The notes under the pieces are model-generated. The model was not told the DNA's origin, searched no databases, and worked only from the letters and a program-made list of their open reading frames with translations. From Desulfomonilia bacterium (GTDB taxonomy: Bacteria > Desulfobacterota > Desulfomonilia > UBA1062): a DNA stretch of 64,000 bases. Below are positions 27,771 to 36,847 of the stretch, in pieces. The stretch is taken from NCBI GenBank assembly GCA_036567785.1, contig DATCTV010000028.1, positions 62,001 to 126,000 of the forward strand. Reading direction: 5' to 3'. Both the position numbers and the translations under genes were made by a program. Within the stretch, counting starts at the first letter, position 1, and the number at the start of each line of letters is the position of its first letter.

Positions 27771-29981
27771 TCAGAAGAAAGAGCCGATATAGAAATAAAC
27801 CGCGTTGTTTCCGCCCTCGGCATGTCCGTATGCCAGATATACAGGCCCTATGATTGAATCGGCGCCAAGGAATACGCTGAACGCTCCACGGAGGTCGTCA
27901 AAGCACATATCCGACTTGCTCATCCACGTATTACCTGCTTCCACGGAACATCCGGCATACAGGTCGTTGTTGAACACCTTCTTTTTAAGAAGCCTGAACG
28001 TATATATAAGCTCGCCCAGAATCAGCTGCTGCCCGTAAAGCTGGTTCTGAACAAGGCCTGAGAGCTCCAGAAACCCGCCCAGAAAGAACAGCTGGTTGAA
28101 ATCTTCCGTGCCGCTCAGCTGCGAATCCCACCTGGCTTTTGCAGAAATAGTACTCCGGCCGAAGGTGACCGGGACCAGACCCATCGTCTCGATCGCATCG
28201 AAGTTTTCATCAGCCCCGAGCCCCTTTCTGCCAGCGGTAAACACCGCGTTAAAATATCCGCCGCTGTGAGGAAATGACGTATTGTCGAGTTGATCGAAGA
28301 CAAGGCTTGCCCTGTAGCCGGCATTGTGGAAACCCACTTCCGGCAGAGACGGGTCCCCGGTCCTGAGCTCCGTATCACTCGATCCTGCAAAAAGGCCGAT
28401 ACGCACTTCCCCGAATTCGGCCATCTGATATCCGATGTCGGCCCCTGCGTATACATTATCGAATTGATATTGGGCAAGGCGGGATGATCCGTCGTATACG
28501 TAATACGGATTGGAATCGTACATTCCATACGGGGCCACAAAAGCTCTCCATGCCTCTGTTTCGAGTGGCTGATAGAATTCGGTGTAGGCTTCACGTATTT
28601 CACCGAACCTGAACCGGTTTTTCCAGTCCGCATTCAGCCTGTTGATATGGGTCATACGGTATTCTAGAAGGATGTCGTATCCGGTATTGCCCTTGAAATC
28701 GTTGGACAGCTTGAACCCGAGGTCTATATTGTACTGTATATGCTCCTTCAGCCTGGGTTCGAGAAGTATTCCCTGTTTACCGTTCTTCTCGATGAGTTTG
28801 AAGTCGATATTCTCAAGGTCCTCCCGTTGATACATCTGGAAGATGGTTTGTGCAAGGACATCAGGGTCTGCTTTCTTTCGCTTTGTCTTGTTAAGCACGT
28901 AGCTGAGATATTTTTTTAACAGGTTTGTGTTGATGATCTGCTTTTTCTGGGCTATTTCGACAAACTCGATCTTGCCGGGACGATGCGATGCCTTGAGCTG
29001 ATTGGAACGAAAGGCTTTGTATTCTTCAGGACTCACCGAGTAGCGCTTCAACTCATCAGACATTGCCAGCGCTGTTTTCCTTCCGATCTGAACAGCTTCC
29101 TCCATCCTGCCGAAGCTCCCAGTCGTGATGTCTCCCAGATCAGGGGTTATCAGGGTGTCACCCTCTCTGAGAGTCCTGATCTGCTGTTCGACGTTGTCGT
29201 TCGTCAGGAAACCTGTCGTCTGGTCCGCGATATTCAGGACATTTCTGATGTTGTCTGCTGTATTCAGCGGAGTGCCGATATTGACGGCTATCACAACATC
29301 GGCACCCATCTGCCGGGCCACGTCAATCGGCAGGTTCCTCGACACGCCTCCGTCAATCAGCTGAATGCCATTTATCACAACAGGTGAAAACGCAACCGGA
29401 ATGGCCATGCTTGCACGCAGGGATATGGCGAGATCACCTTTATTAAGCACAACCATCTTGCCCGTCTCCACATTCGTCGCTACTGCGCTGAAAGGGATCG
29501 GGTAGGCATTGAAATCATCTCCCGCCCCGAGGGTAAGCGCCCTGAGCGTAAGGTCGAGTTTCTTTCCCGATATCAATCCTTTGGGGGCCTGCAAACCTTT
29601 CCTGGAATTTATCGACACGCTTAGTATATAGTTCTCCTGACCTTCCTTCTGGCGATAGGTCTGCATCTGCCTTGGTATCGTATCGCTGAACATTTCATTC
29701 CAGTCCATTCTGGTGGTAAGCTGCTCTATTTCTTCCGATGGCGTCCCAATTGCATACAGACCGCCAACTATCGAGCCCATGCTGGTGCCAGCAATAAAAT
29801 CAATGGGAATGTTCATCTCCTCAAGCACCTGTATTACCCCGACATGAGCGGCCCCTCTGGCTCCTCCCCCGCTCAGCACGAGTCCAACAGTGGGCCTTGA
29901 CCAGGCATCTTCAGTCCCCAACATGCATGCAAGCATTATTATAAATGGAATAAGTCTGGTCTTCCCATTACTGATACGCAT
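27771..29981 (-). CDS. Patatin-like phospholipase with C-terminal outer-membrane barrel
   Basis: 736 residues. A signal peptide covers about residues 1-28. The patatin domain has the oxyanion loop GGGARGAAH, nucleophile Ser67 in GTSMGS and the catalytic Asp210 in LIDGGVS. A POTRA-like linker region (about 320-400) and a BamA/surface-antigen beta barrel (about 400-736), ending in Phe, follow. This is the layout of type Vd secretion proteins such as PlpD, in which the lipase passes the outer membrane through its own barrel. Confirms a Gram-negative envelope. Ribosome site GGGAGG seven bases before the ATG. Confidence 0.9.
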   Translation of the reverse strand: MRISNGKTRLIPFIIMLACMLGTEDAWSRPTVGLVLSGGGARGAAHVGVIQVLEEMNIPIDFIAGTSMGSIVGGLYAIGTPSEEIEQLTTRMDWNEMFSDTIPRQMQTYRQKEGQENYILSVSINSRKGLQAPKGLISGKKLDLTLRALTLGAGDDFNAYPIPFSAVATNVETGKMVVLNKGDLAISLRASMAIPVAFSPVVINGIQLIDGGVSRNLPIDVARQMGADVVIAVNIGTPLNTADNIRNVLNIADQTTGFLTNDNVEQQIRTLREGDTLITPDLGDITTGSFGRMEEAVQIGRKTALAMSDELKRYSVSPEEYKAFRSNQLKASHRPGKIEFVEIAQKKQIINTNLLKKYLSYVLNKTKRKKADPDVLAQTIFQMYQREDLENIDFKLIEKNGKQGILLEPRLKEHIQYNIDLGFKLSNDFKGNTGYDILLEYRMTHINRLNADWKNRFRFGEIREAYTEFYQPLETEAWRAFVAPYGMYDSNPYYVYDGSSRLAQYQFDNVYAGADIGYQMAEFGEVRIGLFAGSSDTELRTGDPSLPEVGFHNAGYRASLVFDQLDNTSFPHSGGYFNAVFTAGRKGLGADENFDAIETMGLVPVTFGRSTISAKARWDSQLSGTEDFNQLFFLGGFLELSGLVQNQLYGQQLILGELIYTFRLLKKKVFNNDLYAGCSVEAGNTWMSKSDMCFDDLRGAFSVFLGADSIIGPVYLAYGHAEGGNNAVYFYIGSFF

Positions 29982-30255
29982 GATTGAACCTCCCTGTTGC
30001 CCTTAAAAATTAAGCCCCGGCCCACTCAAAGAATGGCCTTCAGCTAACGGCCTTATTGCTTTGCCGGCATGCAGAAGCTGCCCTGAAACACACGGTATAA
30101 AAAATAATATACTGAAGAATTATCGAACAGAGAACCCTGCAAAGCAAATGGAATTTTTAAACATTATTGAAATATTGGCTTGATTGATTGTCATCCTGAT
30201 TATAAACTTGGTATTCAGTATTAATTATTTATGATTGACGTATGAGGAGTCTGAT

Positions 30256-32055
30256 ATGAACCATAAAATTCCTGTTCTTTTTTTATCTGCCATTGTCCTG
30301 ATGTTTGCCAGTGCATGTAATGATGGCATCAAGGTCTGGGTCGAACCGTCAACCGAGAGGGTCATGATGAACACGCCTGCCGGGTCAGATTCTCAGGCCT
30401 TCATATATGCTGCAAGAAATGAATACGAATCATTCCAGGTTGTCGTTCGTGGCGGGCTCAAAGGTCTAAAAGATGTCAATGTTGCTGCAACGGATTTAAC
30501 CGGACCGGGAGACGCCTTTATTCCCAAAGAGAATATAACCATGTTCAGGGAATATTACGTGAAGGTGAACAGCCCGTCCTTCCTTGGCGGAGTTGTCGGA
30601 AATCTCAGACTGCCCGGCAACTATCCTGACCCTCTTATACCTTTTTTCGATCCCTATGATTCCGGACACCCGGCAGTAGGAGCCCCTTTTGATATCACAA
30701 GGCTAAAAAACCAGCCGGTGTGGATAGATGTTTATGTCCCTGAAGAAACTCCGGCAGGCTCTTATACCGGAAAGCTTGAGATAACCGCCGCAGGAAAGAA
30801 TCCGGTTTATATCGATTTGAATCTGACGGTCTGGGACTTCAGCATTCCCAGGGAAAGAACAATCGCAACCTCTTACGGGCTGTTACCGGGAAGCGTTCCT
30901 CAATACCATCCACAGGCTTTAACAGCGGAAGCGAAGAATAATTACGAACAGGAATTGCACCGGCACAGGATAGATTCTTTCAGTACTGCGGGAATGCTTG
31001 AGTATCCATTCGTGTTCGGGAGCGACGGACATCTTCTGCCTGTTGACTGGTCTAATTATGATGCAGTCATGGGGCCGAGGCTCGATGGAAGCTTCTATAA
31101 TGACGGGGTTCCTCTATACCGATTCAATGCAGGTTTCTTCTATCCGGGAGGCACCGGCTGGATGGAGACTAGCCTTACCGATGAACAGTACAAGGAGGCC
31201 GCAAAAGAATTCGCAAGGCACCTGAAGGAAAAGGGCTGGATGGACAGGGTCTATATGTATGTCCTCGACGAACCCTTCATCAATGCGAAAAGCTATGATG
31301 TAGTTGCAAATGACATAAAGCTCATCCTCGAAGCGGACCCTGACTGGAAAGGTGCGTTCCTAGTAACGAACTGGTGGGTCAAGGACCTTGAAGATACGAT
31401 AGATATATGGTGCCCCGAGGTCACGAAATACGACGACTGGTTCCTCGGCGCAATCGGCGTTAAATTTGCAGGTCGCGAGCAGTATGCAAAAATGTTGGCA
31501 GACGGCCGCGAGCTCTGGTTCTATGTCTGCCTTGCAACCGTCCCCCCTTATCCGGGATATGACATTGATACGATGATAGGCTATGAGCCCCGCATACTCA
31601 TGTGGGGTTCATGGTATGAGGGTGCGACCGGATTCCTTTACTGGAGCACGATGTACTGGGTAAAAGACGACCCCTGGGGCAAGCTCAAGGACCCGGTTAC
31701 TTTCCCGGTTTCATCACGCAACGGCGACGGGTTCCTGTTCTATCCGGGCGACCATAACGGAACATTATCGCCGGCCGGTTCTCCTCATGGGATATCGATA
31801 AACGGACCTATCACATCCATTCGTCTGAAGCAGACAAGGGACGGGCTTGAAGACTGGGAAATGTTCAAGATGGCGTCATCCGCCGCAGGTGTGGACGCTG
31901 TAAAAGCTTGTGTATCCAGGGCCTACACACAAATGGGCACTGCGCCTGTCCTCGGGCTCTATAATCCGCTGAGTCCTCCGTGGACATATGACGGAAAGGT
32001 GCTGAACGAGGTGAGAAAAGAGGTTGCCGGGATGATTATTAATAACCATCCCTAA
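30256..32055 (+). CDS. GH123/DUF4091-like lipoprotein, probable glycoside hydrolase
   Basis: 599 residues from the ATG at 30256 (GAGGAG upstream); the frame is open 21 bases further left. Lipobox FASAC near residue 22. Then a beta-sandwich (WVEPSTERVM, ARNEYESFQVVVRG) and a TIM-barrel domain of the DUF4091 type with the acidic pair VLDEP typical of GH123 beta-N-acetylgalactosaminidases, and tryptophan-rich segments (TNWWVKD, GFLYWSTMYWVKDDPWG). Probably faces the periplasm or the outside and acts on a glycan. The substrate is not established. Confidence 0.75.
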   Translation: MNHKIPVLFLSAIVLMFASACNDGIKVWVEPSTERVMMNTPAGSDSQAFIYAARNEYESFQVVVRGGLKGLKDVNVAATDLTGPGDAFIPKENITMFREYYVKVNSPSFLGGVVGNLRLPGNYPDPLIPFFDPYDSGHPAVGAPFDITRLKNQPVWIDVYVPEETPAGSYTGKLEITAAGKNPVYIDLNLTVWDFSIPRERTIATSYGLLPGSVPQYHPQALTAEAKNNYEQELHRHRIDSFSTAGMLEYPFVFGSDGHLLPVDWSNYDAVMGPRLDGSFYNDGVPLYRFNAGFFYPGGTGWMETSLTDEQYKEAAKEFARHLKEKGWMDRVYMYVLDEPFINAKSYDVVANDIKLILEADPDWKGAFLVTNWWVKDLEDTIDIWCPEVTKYDDWFLGAIGVKFAGREQYAKMLADGRELWFYVCLATVPPYPGYDIDTMIGYEPRILMWGSWYEGATGFLYWSTMYWVKDDPWGKLKDPVTFPVSSRNGDGFLFYPGDHNGTLSPAGSPHGISINGPITSIRLKQTRDGLEDWEMFKMASSAAGVDAVKACVSRAYTQMGTAPVLGLYNPLSPPWTYDGKVLNEVRKEVAGMIINNHP

Positions 32056-32124
32056 TACCTGGTTGAGCAAAGCTTGTGTAAATGATAATGGTTTAACCAA
32101 CAATTATGTACAAGGAGTGAAGCG

Positions 32125-32403
32125 ATGACAAAAAAATACAAGTCCGGAACTTTTTGTATGGATATTCAGTGCCCGAAACATAAAGAACTCGAATCGCTTA
32201 CCGGCTACGCCTATAGGGAAAAGAAAAAAATTCAGTGCAAGGACTGCAACGCATGGAACTTCTTCCTCTGGCTTGAAAAACATGACTACAGGATCATCAG
32301 CACTCTGAAGGAAATATCCGCCAAAGAGCTTGCAGCACGGATAAAAGGGATCGACCCGGTCAGGGTGCAGGACCTCACGATAGACGAAATACTCTGCCTG
32401 TAA
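32125..32403 (+). CDS. Small Cys-containing protein, unknown function
   Basis: 92 residues. Cysteines at C12, C17 and the CKDC pair could make a small zinc-binding fold in the first half; the second half is helical and charged. AAGGAG stands eight bases before the ATG, which supports translation. It begins 69 bases after the GH123-like gene and 33 bases before the ADP-ribosylglycohydrolase gene on the same strand. I do not recognise the family. Confidence 0.6.
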   Translation: MTKKYKSGTFCMDIQCPKHKELESLTGYAYREKKKIQCKDCNAWNFFLWLEKHDYRIISTLKEISAKELAARIKGIDPVRVQDLTIDEILCL

Positions 32404-32436
32404 ACCATCCTGTAAAGATTAAAACTGAAAGGCAGT

Positions 32437-33216
32437 ATGATCGGGGCCATAGCGGGTGATATCATCGGTTCAGTCTATGAATGGAACAACATAAAAACCA
32501 AGAATTTCGAACTCTTCACCGGCAGAAACTTTTTTACCGATGATTCCGTCCTGACCATAGCCCTGGCCGATTCGATCCTGACAGGCACTCCATATGCGGA
32601 AAATCTGAAAAGGTTCTTCAGGTTGTATCCCGATGCCGGGTATGGAGGCGCTTTCAGGAAATGGGCGCAAGGCAGATTTAACAAACCCTACAACAGCTGG
32701 GGCAACGGAGCCGCAATGCGAATCAGCCCTGTGGGATTTGCCTATGACGTGATCGAAGAAGTATTGCAGAAAGCCAAAGAATTCACCGAGATCACACACA
32801 GTCACCCGGAAGGCATAAAAGGCGGACAGGCGGTTGCAGCAGCGATATTCCTGGCAAGGTCGGGAAAGTCAAAACTTGAAATCAGTGATTATATTGAAAA
32901 TACATTCGGTTACGATTTAAACTTCAGCATAGACGATATCCGTGATTCATATACTTCTGATGTCTCATGCCAGGGCACCGTACCCCAGGCGATTAAGGCG
33001 TTTATCGAGTCAACTGATTTCGAAGATGCCATCCGGACAGCCGTTTCAATAGGCGGCGATACTGATACTATTGCCTGCATCGCAGGTGGCATCGCCCAGG
33101 CGTTTTACAAAGGCGTTCCTGAAACCATACAGTCACATGTTTATGAGATACTTGACGGATATCTAGGTGGAATCACAAAATCATTCATGGAAAAATATGT
33201 CCCGGCGGTTGGATAA
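32437..33216 (+). CDS. ADP-ribosylglycohydrolase family protein (DraG-like)
   Basis: 259 residues. The family start AIAGDIIGS, the metal ligands TDDS (T34-S37), the HSHPEG loop and the C-terminal GGDTDT (D208, D210) of the two-magnesium site are all present, so the enzyme should be active. Family members remove ADP-ribose from protein arginine or from other acceptors. The downstream gene, 10 bases on, encodes a YpsA-like SLOG protein. No ADP-ribosyltransferase gene is visible in the window, so the target is unknown. Confidence 0.88.
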   Translation: MIGAIAGDIIGSVYEWNNIKTKNFELFTGRNFFTDDSVLTIALADSILTGTPYAENLKRFFRLYPDAGYGGAFRKWAQGRFNKPYNSWGNGAAMRISPVGFAYDVIEEVLQKAKEFTEITHSHPEGIKGGQAVAAAIFLARSGKSKLEISDYIENTFGYDLNFSIDDIRDSYTSDVSCQGTVPQAIKAFIESTDFEDAIRTAVSIGGDTDTIACIAGGIAQAFYKGVPETIQSHVYEILDGYLGGITKSFMEKYVPAVG

Positions 33217-33226
33217 AAATCAAATC

Positions 33227-33694
33227 ATGAAGATACTTAAAAAAATCGTTACAGGCGGACAGACAGGTGTTGACCGCGCCGGACTCGATGCCGCAATCGA
33301 AGCAGGCTACCTTATCGGCGGATATTGCCCCAAAGGAAGAATTGCAGAGGACGGCATCATTCCCGATAGATACCCTCTCATCGAAACAGAATCCGCAGAG
33401 TACAAAGTGAGGACCGAACTGAATGTAATAAATTCCGACGGTACACTTATAATTAATAAGGGAGAGCTCACTGGCGGCACCAAAGCAACACACATAAACG
33501 CAGTGGAAAACGGCAAACCATTCCTCATAGTTCAGCTTGAAGAAAATCCCGACCCGGAAATTGCTACCGGGTGGATACGGGCAAACAGGATTGAAGTCCT
33601 GAACATTGCCGGGCCACGAGAGTCAAAGGCCGACATATACAGTGATGCGAGGGATTACCTGAGGAATGTGTTCGAAATCATGGAGGGCCTATGA
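33227..33694 (+). CDS. YpsA-like SLOG/Rossmann protein (putative molybdenum carrier family)
   Basis: 155 residues from the ATG at 33227; a longer frame from 33167 overlaps the previous gene without benefit. It begins LKKIVTGGQTGVDRAGLDAA and continues GGYCPKGR, ERYPL-type (DRYPLIETES) and ELTGGTKATH, the signature of the circularly permuted YpsA-related SLOG family, once annotated as molybdenum carrier. SLOG domains bind nucleotides or nucleotide-derived ligands, and comparative genomics ties several to NAD or ADP-ribose metabolism. It is 10 bases after the ADP-ribosylglycohydrolase and overlaps the next gene (ATGA). Confidence 0.82.
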   Translation: MKILKKIVTGGQTGVDRAGLDAAIEAGYLIGGYCPKGRIAEDGIIPDRYPLIETESAEYKVRTELNVINSDGTLIINKGELTGGTKATHINAVENGKPFLIVQLEENPDPEIATGWIRANRIEVLNIAGPRESKADIYSDARDYLRNVFEIMEGL

Positions 33695-34431
33695 ACAATG
33701 TATCATCTGAAAAAAAGAGTCTCATTATCAATGCACTAAGCCTTGTACTTTTATTCGTATATATTACCTTTGTGGCGCTCGATATTGTGGCTTACGTGCA
33801 CGGCGGTGTATCCGGGGCAACCTTTTATCTGAAGCTCTTTGCATCTTTTCTGTGCACGGCGGTTGCGTGGGCAGGCTTTTCGGCTGAAAAGGAAAAGCAC
33901 GGCGGACTGCTTCGTGCGATAGCATTTACTCTTACATTCCTGGGCGATACTGCGGTGCTTCTCAATACGTATAAGATCATGAGTGACCCGTTTGTCTTTA
34001 AAATAGGCGGGTATCTTTTTGTACCTGCGCTGCTGCTCATCTCAATAAGGAGCGCAAAAGGGTTCGGCTTTTTCTTCGAAGGCGGACGCTTTCAATGGAA
34101 GAAACTCATTTTCCCGCTATGTTTTTATATCCCCTTTGCCGTGCTCCTTGTTTCAGTGGGCGCAGGACTTGCCAAGGTAGGTCTTCTCGGGCTCGGCATC
34201 GTGTACGGGACATGTCTTACGACAGTACTCTGGACAGGGTGGGAGTCTCTGCACAGTGGACTCTTTCCGCACAAAAGCGCCGTCCTCATTGCCGCCGGCT
34301 CGACACTCGTCTTTGTCATGGAACTGATCGGGCTTGTGTATAACCTTCATGTACCGGTTTATTCAGACATCGCGTTCTTTGCTACATGGATATTGTATAC
34401 CCCCGGAATGCTCCTGATTGCACGGAGTTAA
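33691..34431 (+). CDS. Polytopic membrane protein, YhhN/TMEM86-like
   Basis: 246 residues with about eight membrane helices. The FLGDTAVLLN motif in the third helix and the overall layout resemble the YhhN/TMEM86 family, some members of which are lysoplasmalogenases that cleave vinyl-ether phospholipids. The final acidic motif, SD in typical members, appears as MELIG here, so the assignment is tentative. Its ATG overlaps the stop of the SLOG gene, so the two are coupled. Confidence 0.5.
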   Translation: MNNVSSEKKSLIINALSLVLLFVYITFVALDIVAYVHGGVSGATFYLKLFASFLCTAVAWAGFSAEKEKHGGLLRAIAFTLTFLGDTAVLLNTYKIMSDPFVFKIGGYLFVPALLLISIRSAKGFGFFFEGGRFQWKKLIFPLCFYIPFAVLLVSVGAGLAKVGLLGLGIVYGTCLTTVLWTGWESLHSGLFPHKSAVLIAAGSTLVFVMELIGLVYNLHVPVYSDIAFFATWILYTPGMLLIARS

Positions 34432-34691
34432 GTTTCGGAAAAATTTATCATATCAATCATGCAGCAATGTAGATGATTACAGAATAGAAATTGCTGAAAC
34501 CGGCAGGACTTTTTTGTAATACAAGAAACAAATTCCTGAATATAAATTTCAATGTTGTCAACATGGTTACATCATAGTTATTCGTGGGTTACAAAAAGTG
34601 TTTCGAGTTTAATACAATTAAGTTGCCTCAGGGTGAACCATGAGTAAAGGGTTTATATGTGCCTGTAAAGCCGCATTAAAAGAAGTTTTAT
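34432..34691. other. Gene-free stretch with one palindrome
   Basis: Between the YhhN-like gene and tRNA-Val. AT-rich. The only structure I see is the 13-base palindrome ATGTTG-T-CAACAT (34552-34564). No supported ORF. Confidence 0.5.
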
Positions 34692-34766
34692 TGGTAGGCG
34701 CGTAGGGATTTGAACCCTAGACCCCCACCGCGTCAAGGTGGTGCTCTCCCCCTGAGCTACGCGCCT
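34692..34766 (-). tRNA. tRNA-Val(GAC)
   Basis: 75 bases including an encoded CCA. Acceptor stem AGGCGCG pairs with CGCGCCT; the D arm GCTC/GAGC, an anticodon arm CCACC-TTGACGC-GGTGG with anticodon GAC, and the T arm TAGGG-TTCAAAT-CCCTA all fold. The GAC anticodon reads GUC and GUU valine codons. Confidence 0.95.
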
Positions 34767-34779
34767 GCGTGGGTGTTTG

Positions 34780-34807
34780 GTTATCCCGTAAAAAGCAGGT
34801 TTGTCAA
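34780..34807 (-). promoter_or_regulatory. Promoter of tRNA-Val
   Basis: On the minus strand a consensus TTGACA (34802-34807) and GATAAC (34780-34785) are 16 bases apart, 14 bases before the mature tRNA 5' end. The bases around the -35 box, GTTGTTGACAAA, recur before tRNA-Met at 60355. Confidence 0.6.
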
Positions 34808-34933
34808 CAACATTTATCCAAAGAATATTTTTTGCCTGATTCACCCGATTAAGATTGACGTGAGGCCGATTTATCATTATTTCTTAGTGTCGCAAGCAGA
34901 CTTGCGATACTTAAAACAAAGGAAGGAATCGTC

Positions 34934-36052
34934 ATGGTGAAAGTAGGATTTATCGGCTGGAGGGGAATGGTCGGCTCGGTCCTTATGGACAGGATGAAGG
35001 CGGAGAAGGATTTCAAAGGCTATGAGGCATTCTTCGCAACGACATCCCAGACCGGCCAGATGGGGCCCGATGTAGGGCTCGGCGTAAAACCGCTCGTGGA
35101 TGCGTACGACGTCAAAACCCTTGCAACAGCAGATATCCTCGTCACATGCCAGGGCGGCGACTACACCAAAAAGGTCTACCCTGAATTGAGGGCCTCAGGC
35201 TGGAATGGATACTGGATTGATGCTGCTTCGGCGCTCCGCATGAAGGATGATGCGGTTATCATACTTGACCCCGTCAACAGGCATGTAATCGACAAGGCAC
35301 TTGATTCCGGCATCAAGGACTTTATCGGCGGCAACTGCACGGTGAGCCTCATGCTAATGGGCCTGGGCGGACTTTTCAGGGAAAATCTCATAGAGTGGAT
35401 GACCTCAATGACCTATCAGGCGGCATCGGGCGCAGGCGCAAACAACATGCGTGAGCTGGTCGCCCAGATGGCGGCGCTCAGCGATGCATCGAAGGCATTG
35501 CTCGATGATCCGTCATCGGCAGCCCTTGATATAGACCGCAAAATACAGGAAACCCTTGAAAGCGGGGCACTGCCTACGCAGTATTTCGGGGCGCCCCTTG
35601 CGGCAAGCCTTATACCGTGGATAGACTCCGCCGTGGAAAACGGCCAGACCAGGGAAGAGTGGAAAGGATATTCCGAGACCAACAAGATCCTCGGCCTCAC
35701 CAAGCCCATCCCTGTTGACGGCCTTTGCGTGCGAGTGGGTGCAATGCGCTGCCACAGTCAGGCGCTCACCATCAAAATGACAAAGAACCTGCCGCTTGAT
35801 GAAATCATAAGCATCATTGCAGGTCATAACGAATGGGTAAGGGTTATCCCAAACAACAAGCCAGATACGCTTAAATATCTTTCGCCAGCCGCTGTCAGCG
35901 GAAAGCTGGAAGTGCCTGTGGGAAGAATACACAAGCTAAATATCGGCGAAGAATACCTGACTCTGTTCACCTGCGGCGATCAGCTCTTGTGGGGCGCTGC
36001 CGAGCCCATCAGGCGCATGCTGAACATAACGCTCGACTATATCAAGAAGTAA
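34934..36052 (+). CDS. asd: Aspartate-semialdehyde dehydrogenase
   Basis: 372 residues, the long proteobacterial type. The N-terminal NADP fold begins VGFIGWRGMVGS; the catalytic cysteine is C135 in GGNCTVSL, and the catalytic His lies in RVGAMRCHSQA. It makes aspartate semialdehyde from aspartyl phosphate for lysine, diaminopimelate, threonine and methionine synthesis. No aspartokinase or dap gene is adjacent. A hairpin (36058-36088) separates it from the HAD gene. Confidence 0.97.
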   Translation: MVKVGFIGWRGMVGSVLMDRMKAEKDFKGYEAFFATTSQTGQMGPDVGLGVKPLVDAYDVKTLATADILVTCQGGDYTKKVYPELRASGWNGYWIDAASALRMKDDAVIILDPVNRHVIDKALDSGIKDFIGGNCTVSLMLMGLGGLFRENLIEWMTSMTYQAASGAGANNMRELVAQMAALSDASKALLDDPSSAALDIDRKIQETLESGALPTQYFGAPLAASLIPWIDSAVENGQTREEWKGYSETNKILGLTKPIPVDGLCVRVGAMRCHSQALTIKMTKNLPLDEIISIIAGHNEWVRVIPNNKPDTLKYLSPAAVSGKLEVPVGRIHKLNIGEEYLTLFTCGDQLLWGAAEPIRRMLNITLDYIKK

Positions 36053-36057
36053 GAATC

Positions 36058-36088
36058 ATTCCTGGGAGGTGAGCATCCTCCCCGGAAT
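36058..36088 (+). terminator. Hairpin between asd and the HAD gene
   Basis: ATTCC-T-GGGAGG and CCTCCC-C-GGAAT pair around the loop TGAGCAT, an 11-base-pair stem with one internal mismatch, followed by ATCTTTTA. It could be a terminator or attenuator that lowers HAD expression; the T-tract is weak. Confidence 0.5.
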
Positions 36089-36106
36089 ATCTTTTAAAGG
36101 ATTACC

Positions 36107-36676
36107 ATGAAAATTCGCCCGGGAGAAATCGCCTTTGACTTTGACGGTGTGGTCGCTGACACATTCAGGCTTTTTGTAAAGCTTGCATGTACCGAATTCG
36201 GAATCAGCATAGATTATGAATCAATCACGGATTACGAGTTCCTGAACGTGGTGAAGATGGACAGGGCCCTTGCCAACAGGCTCATTGAAATCCTGACAGA
36301 CATCCCGCACGAGCTTGATCTCAGACCCAATGCCGGGGCAGAGGAAACACTTTCGAGGCTTTCTTTATTCGCCCCAGTCATGTTTGTCACGGCAAGACCT
36401 TACGGTCATCCGGTCGAGAAGTGGGTCGAGAAAAACCTTCCGGTGCTGAAAGGCCGAGTCCATGTGGAAGCCACAGGCGATAACACGACCAAGCTTCCGT
36501 TTCTTAAAGAGAATAATATCAAATACTTCATCGACGACAGGCTCGATACATGCAGACAGCTTGCCGGTGAGGGCATAACACCCATACTCTACGACCAGCC
36601 CTGGAACAGAAGCAGCCATGATTTTAAGATTGTAACCGACTGGCATGATATCGCCGGACTGATTGACTGGGAATAA
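36107..36676 (+). CDS. HAD-superfamily phosphatase/hydrolase
   Basis: 189 residues. Motif I is AFDFDGVVADT with the nucleophile and acid/base aspartates; motif II is FVTARPYG; motif IV is YFIDDRLDT. The small helical cap lies between residues 20 and 85. Substrate unknown. It is 54 bases after asd with a hairpin between, ribosome site AAAGGA. Confidence 0.8.
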   Translation: MKIRPGEIAFDFDGVVADTFRLFVKLACTEFGISIDYESITDYEFLNVVKMDRALANRLIEILTDIPHELDLRPNAGAEETLSRLSLFAPVMFVTARPYGHPVEKWVEKNLPVLKGRVHVEATGDNTTKLPFLKENNIKYFIDDRLDTCRQLAGEGITPILYDQPWNRSSHDFKIVTDWHDIAGLIDWE

Positions 36677-36789
36677 TATCAAAGTCAGATCGTCCCCCAT
36701 AAACGACCCGACCTTTAAGCTAACCTTGTTTCCTTTATAACCTTTTTATCGGCATCTCCATGATATGTATAAGCACGGGAATAAAAGAA

Positions 36790-36820
36790 AAGCCCGACGT
36801 CAGAAAAAGCCCGCGGGCTT
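36790..36820 (-). terminator. Terminator-like hairpin after the InlB-repeat lipoprotein
   Basis: AAGCCCG (36790-36796) pairs with CGGGCTT (36814-36820); within it AAGCCCGCGGGCTT is itself a palindrome followed on the minus strand by TTTC. It lies 28 bases past the stop at 36848 and between convergent genes. Confidence 0.6.
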
Positions 36821-36847
36821 CAATATTTTCTAATTTTCATTAATGGT

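Noticed and set aside
34640-34705. 21-codon frame starting ATGAGTAAAGGG before tRNA-Val
   Set aside because: It ends inside the tRNA antisense strand and has no independent support.
34432-34933. A lysine riboswitch or T-box leader before asd or thrS
   Set aside because: I looked for conserved leader motifs and saw none; the region holds tRNA-Val, its promoter and a short palindrome only.
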